Shown: positions 15,514 to 23,053 of the stretch, piece after piece
Layout of the letters: each line of letters starts with the position of its first letter
How positions within the stretch are numbered: the stretch's first letter is position 1
Assembly (NCBI GenBank): GCA_009841105.1
Contig: VXMM01000016.1
Coordinates: forward strand, 1 to 33,821
DNA: 33,821 bases
From: Acidimicrobiia bacterium
GTDB taxonomy: Bacteria > Actinomycetota > Acidimicrobiia > Spongiisociales > Spongiisociaceae
Direction: 5' to 3'
Notes under the pieces: generated by a model
What the model was told of the DNA's origin: nothing
The model's database searches: none
The model's input: only the letters and a program-made list of their open reading frames with translations
Translations under genes and position numbers: made by a program

Positions 15514-16230
15514 CTAATCACGCGGGGGCGGGCCGGACTCGATGGTGATCCCGCCGAAGAGGCAGGTTCCGGTGATCGTGAGCGTCGGGCCGGTCCTGGC
15601 TGACGTCTCCGTTCGCTGGTCGCTGACTCCGCCGAACACGTTGGTGGTTCGGAGGTCGACGACCCAATCGTCGGGTACCACGAAGACGACACCCCCGAAG
15701 ACCGCGGAGACGTCGACCGTGGGCTTGCTGATCGCCAGCCCGGCATCGACCAGGTCGATCTTGGCGGACCCGAAGACGGCGCTGACCGCTCCACCGGAGA
15801 ACCTCCTGCTGGTGATCCGCTGCTCGGTCGTTCCGAACCCGCAGGACACGTTCAACTCGCTTACTTCGATGGCCTCGGGAGTCCGGTCCCGCTTGCGGTG
15901 CCTGGTCCGCGAGCGGCGACCCATCAGGATGAACCTGGCGCCCACCCAGACGAGGACGAGCGGCCAAAGCCTCCACACGTCTCCGAAATCAACCGCCCAA
16001 ACACCCAGAGAGTCCAGCAGGAACGCCACGCCGAGCAGGGTCACCGCCGCCCAGAGCCATCGGCCCGAGCGCCGCCGGACCAGGTTGGCGAGTCCGATCA
16101 CCACCAGGAGCGCTGGCCACCAGTCGCTGAACGTGTAGCTCCAATCGGTGAGGTTCTCGATGAGGAACAACGCCCCGATCACCACCAGCAGGAGTCCGGT
16201 CACTATCCGGGAGCTTCGATTGCCTTCCAT
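15514..16230 (-). CDS. LiaF-like membrane protein
   Basis: Small integral membrane protein. The first ~125 residues hold four to five hydrophobic helices in the style of LiaI-LiaF/DUF5668 proteins (repeated WPALLVVIGL and WPLVLVWVGARFILMG units), followed by an Arg-rich cytosolic stretch. The C-terminal ~100 residues are a beta-repeat domain with recurrent FG motifs (SAVFGSAKIDL, SAVFGGVVFVVP, NVFGGV, CLFGGITI), as in LiaF 'cell wall-active antibiotics response' domains. In Firmicutes LiaF inhibits an envelope-stress two-component system; no kinase or regulator is next to it here, so that role is not established. Start ATG at 16230 has GGCGAGG upstream. It lies 33 bp after the ROK kinase gene on the same strand. 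Confidence 0.85.
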   Translation of the reverse strand: MEGNRSSRIVTGLLLVVIGALFLIENLTDWSYTFSDWWPALLVVIGLANLVRRRSGRWLWAAVTLLGVAFLLDSLGVWAVDFGDVWRLWPLVLVWVGARFILMGRRSRTRHRKRDRTPEAIEVSELNVSCGFGTTEQRITSRRFSGGAVSAVFGSAKIDLVDAGLAISKPTVDVSAVFGGVVFVVPDDWVVDLRTTNVFGGVSDQRTETSARTGPTLTITGTCLFGGITIESGPPPRD

Positions 16231-16263
16231 GATGCCTCGCCTTTCGTCAGTACCGTGCCGTGG

Positions 16264-17193
16264 TCAACCGGAGGATCCCGCCCGGGCGGGCCCACCAGGG
16301 ACCGGCCAGAGCCATGCGGCTCCCACCACGCCCCCCGAGTCGCCGTGCCTGTTCCTTGCCAGGCGAGTGGCCACCCTCTCGGAGAATATCCACTGCCCCC
16401 ACCTTTCCGGCACCTCCACGTACAAGCGGTCCACGTTCGACATGCCCCCGCCCAGGATCACCACATCGGGATCGACGATGTTGATCACCACCGCCAGCGC
16501 CCTCGCGAGGCGGGTGGCGTACCGATCGAACACTGCACCGGCGATCGCGTTCCCACCGACGCGGTCCATGACCTCCGCGGCCGTCAGTTCTATCCCGCCG
16601 GCTTGCTGGTACTCACGGGCCACCGCCGGACCGGACAGGTAGAGCTCCACGCAGTCGGTTCTCCCGCAGTAACAGGTCCGCCCGCCGTTCTCGCCGGGTT
16701 GGGGGTTGTGACCCCATTCACCGGCTATCCGGTTGGGGCCCGCCTGGGGGGTCCCGTTGATCACCAGGCCGCCTCCTACGCCGGTTCCCAGGATCACGCC
16801 GAACACGGTTCCGGCCCCCGCGCCCGCTCCGGTGGCAGCTTCGGCCAGTGCGAAACAGTCGGCGTCGTTGGCCAGCCGTACCGGCCTTCCCAGGGCCGTT
16901 TCCAGGTCACGATCCAGGGGTCGGCCGTTCAGCGCCACCGAGTTGGAGTTACGTAGCAGCCCCGAGAACGGGGAGATGGCCCCAGGCGTTCCGATCCCTA
17001 CAGTGCCCTGCCCTCCCGCGCAGGCCTCTACCTCTCGGATCAGCCCCACCACCGCCCTGACAGTGCCCCCGTAGTCTCCCGCCGGCGTGGGTACCCGCTT
17101 CCTCACCAGCACCTGTCCGCTCGGGTCGAGTACGGCACCCTCGATCTTGGTGCCCCCCAGGTCGATCCCGACCCGGAGCCCGGACCGGCTCAT
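16264..17193 (-). CDS. ROK-family sugar kinase
   Basis: ATP-dependent hexose kinase (fructokinase, N-acetylglucosamine kinase or glucokinase type), cytosolic. The ATP-binding DLGGTKIEGAVLD starts at Asp11; ILGTGVGGGLVING and EWGHNPQP follow, with the ROK zinc site in CYCGRTDCVELYLSG. EWGHNP-P resembles Mak/NagK more than actinobacterial GlkA, so the exact sugar is open. ATG at 17193 is fixed by AGGAGGGAAG upstream and by a 4-bp ATGA overlap with lnt; a longer open frame to 17268 is disregarded. Length 309 aa. No DNA-binding domain is present, so it is a kinase, not a ROK repressor. Confidence 0.92.
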   Translation of the reverse strand: MSRSGLRVGIDLGGTKIEGAVLDPSGQVLVRKRVPTPAGDYGGTVRAVVGLIREVEACAGGQGTVGIGTPGAISPFSGLLRNSNSVALNGRPLDRDLETALGRPVRLANDADCFALAEAATGAGAGAGTVFGVILGTGVGGGLVINGTPQAGPNRIAGEWGHNPQPGENGGRTCYCGRTDCVELYLSGPAVAREYQQAGGIELTAAEVMDRVGGNAIAGAVFDRYATRLARALAVVINIVDPDVVILGGGMSNVDRLYVEVPERWGQWIFSERVATRLARNRHGDSGGVVGAAWLWPVPGGPARAGSSG

Positions 17194-18668
17194 GCTCGTT
17201 CTTCCCTCCTGAACCGGCTGGCGACCCGCAGGCCCAGGTAGCCGAGCATCGCCCCGACCTGGAGCCAATCGCCCCAGCGCACATAGAGGGTAGGGCCCGC
17301 CGTCCGCGCCGCGGCCACGCCGCTGGTCGTGGTGGTCTCGAACAGATCGGTCCGGCCCTCCACCCGCCCATCGGCATGCACGAAGGCCGACTTGCCTGTG
17401 ACCGCGGCGTGAACCAGGTCCACACCCAACTCCGCCGCCCTCATCCGGCTGATGGCGATCATCTGGTCGCTGGCCGGCGTCCTGCCGAACGAGGCTTCGT
17501 TGGTCGCCAGCACCAGGAAGGCCGCTCCAGCCCGCACCACCTCCCGCTCGTAGCGGGCGTAGGCCCCTTCATAGCTGATGACGGAGCCGAATCGCACTCC
17601 ATCGAGATCGAACAACACCTGCGTCTCGCCCTTGACCATGTCTCGAGGCACCCGGTCGAGGGCCGGTACGATCTCGAAGAAGGGGCGGAGGGGCACGTAT
17701 TCGCCGAACGGAACCGGATGCCGCTTCCGGTAGCTGCCGACGATGGCGCCGCTCGGCCCGAAGACCACGTTGATGTTCTCGAAGTGACCGGGCCCCGCGT
17801 CGAGGTCTCCTCCCACCAGCAGCGTCGCGTCCAGCCTGGTCGCCTCGGTGCCGATGGCACTGGCCACCAAGGGGTCCCGGAGCGGGTCGGCACTGCCTCC
17901 GGTGGAGCTCTCAGGCCAGACCACCAGATCGGGACCGGGCTCCAGAGCGCCGGTCAGTGCCAGGTGGCTCTCGTAGATGAGCCGGCGTTCGCCCGGGCAC
18001 CGTGTCCCCGGGCAGGGCGAGTTCCCCTGCACGATCGTCACCGACCGGGTCTCGCCTTCCGGGATCGCCGGCCAGATGTTTCCGGCCAGCCCCAGGAGCA
18101 CCACCCCCCCGGACACTGCCGCCAGCACTTTCCAGGAGACGCGCCGGCGTATCACCAGGACCGCCACCGCCGCCACCGCCGCCAGCAGGACTCCCCATCC
18201 CGTAGCTCCGAACCACTGGGCGGAAGGTCGGAGGGGCGTGGCGCCCGCCATGACGCCGATCGATCCCCAAGGGAAGCCGCCGAAAGGCCACCTCACCCGC
18301 AGGAACTCCGCCAGCGCCGCCGCTCCCGCCGTCGCCAGCACGAATACCCAGGGAGTAGCCGCCCGGTAGCGGAATATCCCGCCGGCGCCGATCAGGAAGG
18401 CCAGGGCTTGGACCATCGCCAAGGGGTAGTAGGCGATCAGTTCCACCTCGATGAGCCAGGACAGGATCACTGCGAAGTAGGCGAGCCCGAACAGGTAGCC
18501 AGACCAGAGGGCGACCGCTCGGGTGCCGGCCGTCGCCACCAGCCAGACGAAGCCCACCAGGCCTAACCAGGCGAGGGAGGTCCACTCGTACGGTGGGTAG
18601 CCGAGGGCCGCCATGACGCCCGCCAGCACCGCACCGACCAGCCGCAGGGTTGTCACCGTCCACGCCAC
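17190..18668 (-). CDS. lnt: Apolipoprotein N-acyltransferase homologue, catalytic Cys replaced by Ser
   Basis: Membrane enzyme family that N-acylates diacylglyceryl-cysteine of lipoproteins. The N-terminal ~190 residues contain about six to seven membrane helices, then a nitrilase-type domain and a final C-terminal helix. The expected triad Glu-Lys-Cys (E. coli E267-K335-C387) is Glu253 (VVWPESS), Lys315 (YRKRHPVPFGEY) and Ser365 (VISYEGAYARY), encoded by AGC at 17574-17576. Spacing is conserved, so the alignment is secure. The nucleophile change suggests altered or lost acyltransferase activity. GTG at 18668 is preceded by TACAAT at 7 nt, supporting a leaderless start. Length 492 aa. It overlaps the ROK kinase gene by 4 bp. 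Confidence 0.9.
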   Translation of the reverse strand: MAWTVTTLRLVGAVLAGVMAALGYPPYEWTSLAWLGLVGFVWLVATAGTRAVALWSGYLFGLAYFAVILSWLIEVELIAYYPLAMVQALAFLIGAGGIFRYRAATPWVFVLATAGAAALAEFLRVRWPFGGFPWGSIGVMAGATPLRPSAQWFGATGWGVLLAAVAAVAVLVIRRRVSWKVLAAVSGGVVLLGLAGNIWPAIPEGETRSVTIVQGNSPCPGTRCPGERRLIYESHLALTGALEPGPDLVVWPESSTGGSADPLRDPLVASAIGTEATRLDATLLVGGDLDAGPGHFENINVVFGPSGAIVGSYRKRHPVPFGEYVPLRPFFEIVPALDRVPRDMVKGETQVLFDLDGVRFGSVISYEGAYARYEREVVRAGAAFLVLATNEASFGRTPASDQMIAISRMRAAELGVDLVHAAVTGKSAFVHADGRVEGRTDLFETTTTSGVAAARTAGPTLYVRWGDWLQVGAMLGYLGLRVASRFRREERA

Positions 18669-18675
18669 CGGCGGG

Positions 18676-18681
18676 ATTGTA
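18676..18681 (-). promoter_or_regulatory. Candidate -10 (TACAAT) for lnt
   Basis: TACAAT on the minus strand (one mismatch from TATAAT) ends 7 nt before the GTG at 18668. No ribosome binding site exists at this start. This is the best single example of the leaderless pattern in the window. Confidence 0.55.
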
Positions 18682-18855
18682 CGTAGTCGCCTCGCAGCGC
18701 TCGGCGGGGCGTTCCAATACCCGGAATCGCGGGTGTCGGGCCGTAAGATGATGCCCGATCACGCACCGGATGCAACGGCGGGGCTCCGCGCCCCGGCCCG
18801 CACCCACAGCCGAGTCCAAGGAGCCCACAGTGGTCTGTCTGCGAAACAACCCGGC

Positions 18856-19683
18856 GTGACTTCCGGAGTTCCGGACGTAGACCTGCGGACCGACCTGGAC
18901 GTGGCGATCGCCGCGGCGCGTGCCGGCGCCGGAGTGGTGCGCCGGTCGTTCGGGCGGGACATCGACCCGGACCTCAAGAGCGTGGTCGATCCGGTGACGG
19001 AGGTGGACCGGGCCGCCGAGGCGGCCATCCGGGAGGTCCTGGTCGCCATGCGTCCCGAGGACGAGGTGCTGGGCGAGGAGGGGGGCGGCCAGACCGAGGC
19101 GGTGGGGCGGCGGTGGATCGTGGATCCGCTTGACGGCACGGTCAACTTCCTGCACGGCCACCCGCACGTCTCCACGTCCGTGGGGCTCTGGGACGGGGAC
19201 GAGCCGGTGGCGGGGGCGGTGGTCGATGTGATGCGGGGAGAGATGTTCACCGCCGCCCGCGGGCAGGGCGCCCACCTGGACGGCCGGCCCATCCGGGTCT
19301 CCTCCAAGACCAGGCTCCAGGAGTGCCTGGTCGGAACCGGATTCCCCTACGACCGCCACCTGAACGGCCCGGCCTACACCGCCGCGGCGGGGGAGGTGAT
19401 GAAGAGGGTGCGGGACATTCGCCGGCTCGGGTCGGCCGCTCTGGACTTCGCCTGGGTGGCCTGCGGGCGTTTCGACGGCTTCTGGGAGTTCGGCATCTAC
19501 CCGTGGGATGTGGCGGCGGGACTGTTACTGGTCGAGGAAGCGGGCGGCTTGACGGCCGACATGAACAAGAGCCCTGCCGGGGTGGACTCCATCCATTTCG
19601 TCGTCGCTGCGCCGGGAATATACGAGCCCCTGGTGGACCTGATCCGCTCGGTTGCCCCACCCCATGTTCGGGCCGCTACTTGA
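18856..19683 (+). CDS. Inositol monophosphatase family protein
   Basis: Mg2+/Li+-sensitive phosphatase family acting on inositol phosphate, histidinol phosphate, or fructose-1,6-bisphosphate/3'-phosphoadenosine-5'-phosphate. Motif order is complete: DPVTEVDRAAE, GEEGG (Glu74-Glu75), the metal motif WIVDPLDGTVNF (Asp90, Asp93) and the C-terminal WEFGIYPWDVAAGLLLVEEAGG. From the GTG at 18856 the product is 275 aa, the usual size. The start is uncertain: the frame is open back to 18613 and there is no clear ribosome binding site; a TAAGAT hexamer at 18744-18749 may be the -10 of a leader of about 100 nt. It overlaps or abuts the following gene on the same strand. In Actinobacteria these serve inositol lipid synthesis or histidine synthesis; context does not decide. 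Confidence 0.88.
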   Translation: MTSGVPDVDLRTDLDVAIAAARAGAGVVRRSFGRDIDPDLKSVVDPVTEVDRAAEAAIREVLVAMRPEDEVLGEEGGGQTEAVGRRWIVDPLDGTVNFLHGHPHVSTSVGLWDGDEPVAGAVVDVMRGEMFTAARGQGAHLDGRPIRVSSKTRLQECLVGTGFPYDRHLNGPAYTAAAGEVMKRVRDIRRLGSAALDFAWVACGRFDGFWEFGIYPWDVAAGLLLVEEAGGLTADMNKSPAGVDSIHFVVAAPGIYEPLVDLIRSVAPPHVRAAT

Positions 19684-20671
19684 GCAGCCAGCCCGGGTTG
19701 CTTCCCGTCCGGTGACGGCCGGCGACGCCATCGCGGCCTTCTGGGAGGAGTGGCCCCGGCTGCGGGATGTGCTGGAACGGGAATTGGCCCGAGGCGAGTA
19801 CGGAGATGGCACGGAGCATCTGACGGACCTTCTGAAGGCCGTCGATCCCGGACTGGAGTGGGATCTGTCGCCAGGGCTCGACGCCCACCACGCGCTCTGC
19901 CTGAGTTCCGCCTCGGACCCCGCGCTGCGGCCGCTCACCGAGCAATGGGTCCGGGCTGCGCCGGAAGCTGACGGCGACTGGGAGTACCACCCCGCCCGGA
20001 TCCCCGTCGCGCCGGGTGCGCTTGCAGTGGCAAATTTCCGGATCCATCCGCGTGATGTCTTGGTGGCGATCGAGCCGGATCAGAGCCGCGAGGAACTGAA
20101 CCTGACGGTCGGTCATCCCGACTTCGGCGGCCTGGATGAGGTTCTCCAGTTACAGGTGGTGTTCCGTCTCCTCGACGACCTCCTCGGTGAGGACCTGATG
20201 GAGAGTTGGGTCGGAACGGTGGACGTGGTTCCCCACCCGCTTTCGTGGGGGGTGCCGTTGCTCGATCTGGCGGATGAGGTCGACCGCCAAGCCGCCTCGG
20301 CCACAGGTCAGAGGTGGGAGGTCATCGAGGAGGAGGACGAGGAACTGGGTGACAGCCGCCTCTTCATCAACCGAGCTCTGAAGAGGCTCGACTTCTTAGA
20401 CCTGGAGTTCGTGGTGACGGTGAGCATCGAGGTCCCCTCGTTCGACCCGGTGCTCGTCAGGGAGGTGGAGAAGGACCTGGCCGACACACTGGGCACGGAA
20501 GGCGTGATCTACGCCCATCGAACTTTCGATGACTTCACCGTGCTCTACGCCTACGTCGGGGAGCTAGTGGCCGACAGTGTCCAGCGGCTGACCGACCGAT
20601 GGTCTCCTCACGTCTACGAAGTCATGGTCGAGCCCGATTCCGGGTGGGACACTTACGAGGACATGCGTTAG
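19652..20671 (+). CDS. DUF695-like protein with second alpha/beta domain
   Basis: Function unknown; a 339-aa cytosolic protein. Residues ~25-175 resemble DUF695 by eye: FWEEWP start, helical segment, WEYHPARIPV, an LTVGHPDF strand, and a hydrophobic VVFRLLDDLLGEDLMESWVGTVDVV helix-strand. The C-terminal ~100 residues (LDFLDLEFVVTVSIEVPSFDP...LVREVEKDLADTLG...WDTYEDM) have a ferredoxin-like pattern reminiscent of RraB, often found beside DUF695. The start is unclear. The ATG at 19652 overlaps the preceding gene by 32 bp; a GTG at 19712 removes the overlap and still keeps the first conserved helix. Neither has a ribosome binding site. The next gene begins 14 bp downstream. Confidence 0.75.
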   Translation: MPHPMFGPLLEQPARVASRPVTAGDAIAAFWEEWPRLRDVLERELARGEYGDGTEHLTDLLKAVDPGLEWDLSPGLDAHHALCLSSASDPALRPLTEQWVRAAPEADGDWEYHPARIPVAPGALAVANFRIHPRDVLVAIEPDQSREELNLTVGHPDFGGLDEVLQLQVVFRLLDDLLGEDLMESWVGTVDVVPHPLSWGVPLLDLADEVDRQAASATGQRWEVIEEEDEELGDSRLFINRALKRLDFLDLEFVVTVSIEVPSFDPVLVREVEKDLADTLGTEGVIYAHRTFDDFTVLYAYVGELVADSVQRLTDRWSPHVYEVMVEPDSGWDTYEDMR

Positions 20672-20685
20672 GAGGATTTGCCGGA

Positions 20686-22641
20686 ATGCTCTTCGATTAC
20701 ACGTCCGTTACCACCCGGTCCGTAGCCGCCGCCGTGGAGACGGCCATCGCCCGTGGTGAGGCTCTGATCGAAGAGATCCTCTCGGTGCAGGGACCGCGCA
20801 CGTTCGCGAACACGCTGCGGCCCTATGAGGAGGTGGGTCGCCTCGGTGCCATCACGTACGGCCGGGGACCCTTCCTGGGTCAGGTAGCCACGGATGAAGC
20901 TGTCCGGACGGCGGCTCGGGAGGGCGAGGAGCGCTTGCAGAAGTGGGCGCTCGATCTGATCTCACGGCGCGACCTGTACCGGGCCGTCCGCGACTACGCG
21001 GGCACTGACGACGCCAAGGCTCTGGCGGGCGAGCCGGCTCGGGCCCTCGATCATGCCTTGCGCGACTTCCGCATGGCGGGTCACGAGTTGAGCGAGGAGG
21101 ACCGATCCCGGGTACGGGAGCTGCTCACCCGCCTGGTCAGCTGCCAGGTCGCCTTCTCCGCCGCCCTGGCCGAATACGAGGACTACCTCGAGGTCACAGA
21201 GGACGACCTCGAGGGCATGCCCGACTCGTACGTGGCACGGCTGGCGCCGGGAGAGTCCGACGGTTCCTACCGCATCACGATGGCCTATCCGGACGTGATC
21301 CCGTTCATGGAGAACTCCCCTCGCCGGGACCTGAGGCAGGCGCTGGCCTTCAAGTTCGGCAACCGGGCCCGGGAGGAGAACACCACGGTTCTCGAAGAAG
21401 CTCTGGCGATCCGGTCCCAGCTAGCCGCAGTCTTCGGCGCCCGCTCGTGGGCACACCACAGCATGGTGAAGAAGATGGCCCGCCGGCCCGATGCGGTGAC
21501 CGACTTCTACGGGTCGATACTCGGCCGTCTGGCCGAGGGGGGCATCCGGGAGCGGGCCGCCATGGAGCGGTTGCTTGAGGCCCGGGGCGACGAACTGCCG
21601 GTCCAGCCCTGGGACCGGGCCTACTGCCACACCGAGCAGATGAAACGGGACTACGGGGTGGACCCGCTCGAGGTGGCCGCATTCTTCCCGCTGGATCAGG
21701 TGATTGACGGGATGTTCGACATCACCCAGCAGGTGTTGGGTCTCACCTACCAGCAGGTGGATGCACCGGTGTGGCACGAGGAGGTGCTGGCATACCGGAT
21801 CACCGATACCGCCTCGGGTGAGTTGGTGGCCCACTTCTACATGGACTTGCATCCCCGCGACGGCAAGTTCGGACACGCCGCAGCCTTCCCGCTGGCGCCG
21901 AGCGGGATTGACATCGAGGGTAACCACCACCGGCCGGTGAGTGCCATGGTGGCAAACCTCACCCATCCCACTCCCGAGGCTCCCTCGTTGCTCCTGCATG
22001 ACGAGGTTGTCACCCTGTTCCACGAGTTCGGCCACATCCTCCACATGTCGCTCTCTCGGGCCGAGCTGGCGCGGTTCAGCGGCTCTCGAACCGAGTGGGA
22101 CTTCGTGGAGGCGCCGTCCCAGATCATGGAGAACTGGTGCTGGATCCCCGACGTGCTCCGGACCTTCGCTCGCCATCACGCCTCAGGGGAACCGATCCCG
22201 GCGGAGCTGGTGGTCCGCCTGACCGATGCCCGGAACCTGAACGTTGCCCTCTTCAACCTCCGCCAGGTGATGCTCGGCCAGATCGACATGGATCTTCACA
22301 CCACGCTCGATCCGGTCGATCTCGAGGAGGTGTTACGGAGCCGGACCCGGACCGGACTCCTCCCACACCACGACGGGACCTTCATGCTCGCGTCGTTCGG
22401 CCACCTCCTGGGCGGGTATGACGCCGGCTACTACGGATACCTTTGGGCCGAGGTGTTTGGCCAGGACATGTTCAGCCGCTTCGCCGAGGAGGGGGTGCTT
22501 TCAACCGAGGTGGGGATGGCCTACCGCCGCAAGGTGCTGGAGCCCGGAGGGACCAGGGATGCCATCGACTTGTTACGGGACTTCCTCGGGCGCGAGCCCC
22601 GTAGCGATGCCTTCTTCCGCAAGCTGGGCCTCGAGGGCTGA
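20686..22641 (+). CDS. M3-family oligopeptidase (thimet/oligoendopeptidase-like)
   Basis: Zinc metallopeptidase degrading short peptides in the cytosol. The HExxH-type site is HEFGH at residues 446-450, followed by ILHMSLSRAEL and the third ligand region DFVEAPSQIMENW about 25 residues later. C-terminal GGYDAGYYGYLWAEVFGQDMFSRF is the M3 substrate-binding loop. Length 651 aa, normal for the family. ATG at 20686 is preceded by GGAGG (20671-20675); an open extension to 20599 lies inside the previous gene and lacks similarity. No signal peptide. It is the last gene of the three-gene plus-strand cluster. Confidence 0.95.
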   Translation: MLFDYTSVTTRSVAAAVETAIARGEALIEEILSVQGPRTFANTLRPYEEVGRLGAITYGRGPFLGQVATDEAVRTAAREGEERLQKWALDLISRRDLYRAVRDYAGTDDAKALAGEPARALDHALRDFRMAGHELSEEDRSRVRELLTRLVSCQVAFSAALAEYEDYLEVTEDDLEGMPDSYVARLAPGESDGSYRITMAYPDVIPFMENSPRRDLRQALAFKFGNRAREENTTVLEEALAIRSQLAAVFGARSWAHHSMVKKMARRPDAVTDFYGSILGRLAEGGIRERAAMERLLEARGDELPVQPWDRAYCHTEQMKRDYGVDPLEVAAFFPLDQVIDGMFDITQQVLGLTYQQVDAPVWHEEVLAYRITDTASGELVAHFYMDLHPRDGKFGHAAAFPLAPSGIDIEGNHHRPVSAMVANLTHPTPEAPSLLLHDEVVTLFHEFGHILHMSLSRAELARFSGSRTEWDFVEAPSQIMENWCWIPDVLRTFARHHASGEPIPAELVVRLTDARNLNVALFNLRQVMLGQIDMDLHTTLDPVDLEEVLRSRTRTGLLPHHDGTFMLASFGHLLGGYDAGYYGYLWAEVFGQDMFSRFAEEGVLSTEVGMAYRRKVLEPGGTRDAIDLLRDFLGREPRSDAFFRKLGLEG

Positions 22642-22676
22642 GCCTCCGGCAAGGAGGCCCCGCCCTTGTCTGGTTC

Positions 22677-22874
22677 TCAGGCGTCTGTAAGGATGTGGCC
22701 GCGGACCCGGGGGAATTTGACGGGAGCGTGGGCGTTGCAGTAGTCCCGGCGGTTGTAGATGGATATCTTGGTCGAGCACCCATCCTGGCGGCAGACCCGA
22801 CCCCCCTGGTAGGAACGGGAGGGCCGGACCCCGCCTTGCAGTCGGATGCCCCCTAAAGCTTCAGACACGATCAC
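22677..22874 (-). CDS. Small zinc-ribbon-like protein
   Basis: A 65-aa basic protein of unknown function. Cys28, Cys33, Cys46 and His49 (CRQDGC then YCNAH, with STKISIYN between) make a compact metal-binding knuckle of a kind that recurs in short actinobacterial proteins. Start GTG at 22874 is supported by GAGGAAAG 4 nt upstream. The overlapping plus-strand frames lack such a motif. It is antisense to nothing: it lies between the peptidase (convergent) and copA (divergent, 179 bp apart). Shared control with copA is possible but not shown. DNA or RNA binding is a guess from size and charge. Confidence 0.72.
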   Translation of the reverse strand: MIVSEALGGIRLQGGVRPSRSYQGGRVCRQDGCSTKISIYNRRDYCNAHAPVKFPRVRGHILTDA

Positions 22875-23002
22875 TCACTTTCCTCAGTCCCCCTGAGCGC
22901 ATCTCCAGACCACTGGTCGATGCCGCTCTATCCCGTACAACGCTCCGACCGGACGCGTTGTTCCGTGTTTCAAGCCGCGTTCCCCGCATTGGGATTCGGG
23001 GC

Positions 23003-23025
23003 TACGCTGGGGACACGCTATCCCC
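23003..23025 (+). promoter_or_regulatory. Candidate copA promoter with dyad
   Basis: TACGCT (23003-23008) could be a -10; directly after it GGGGA (23009-23013) and TCCCC (23021-23025) form a dyad around a 7-nt centre, covering the expected start of transcription. It could be an operator for a copper-responsive repressor, but does not clearly match a known CsoR or CueR site. Confidence 0.25.
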
Positions 23026-23053
23026 GATGTCCCGTTAGTCCCTGGAGACCAAC

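Noticed and set aside
17376-18566. Plus-strand open frame of 396 codons opposite lnt
   Set aside because: Antisense shadow of lnt; very Arg/His/Gln-rich, no family resemblance.
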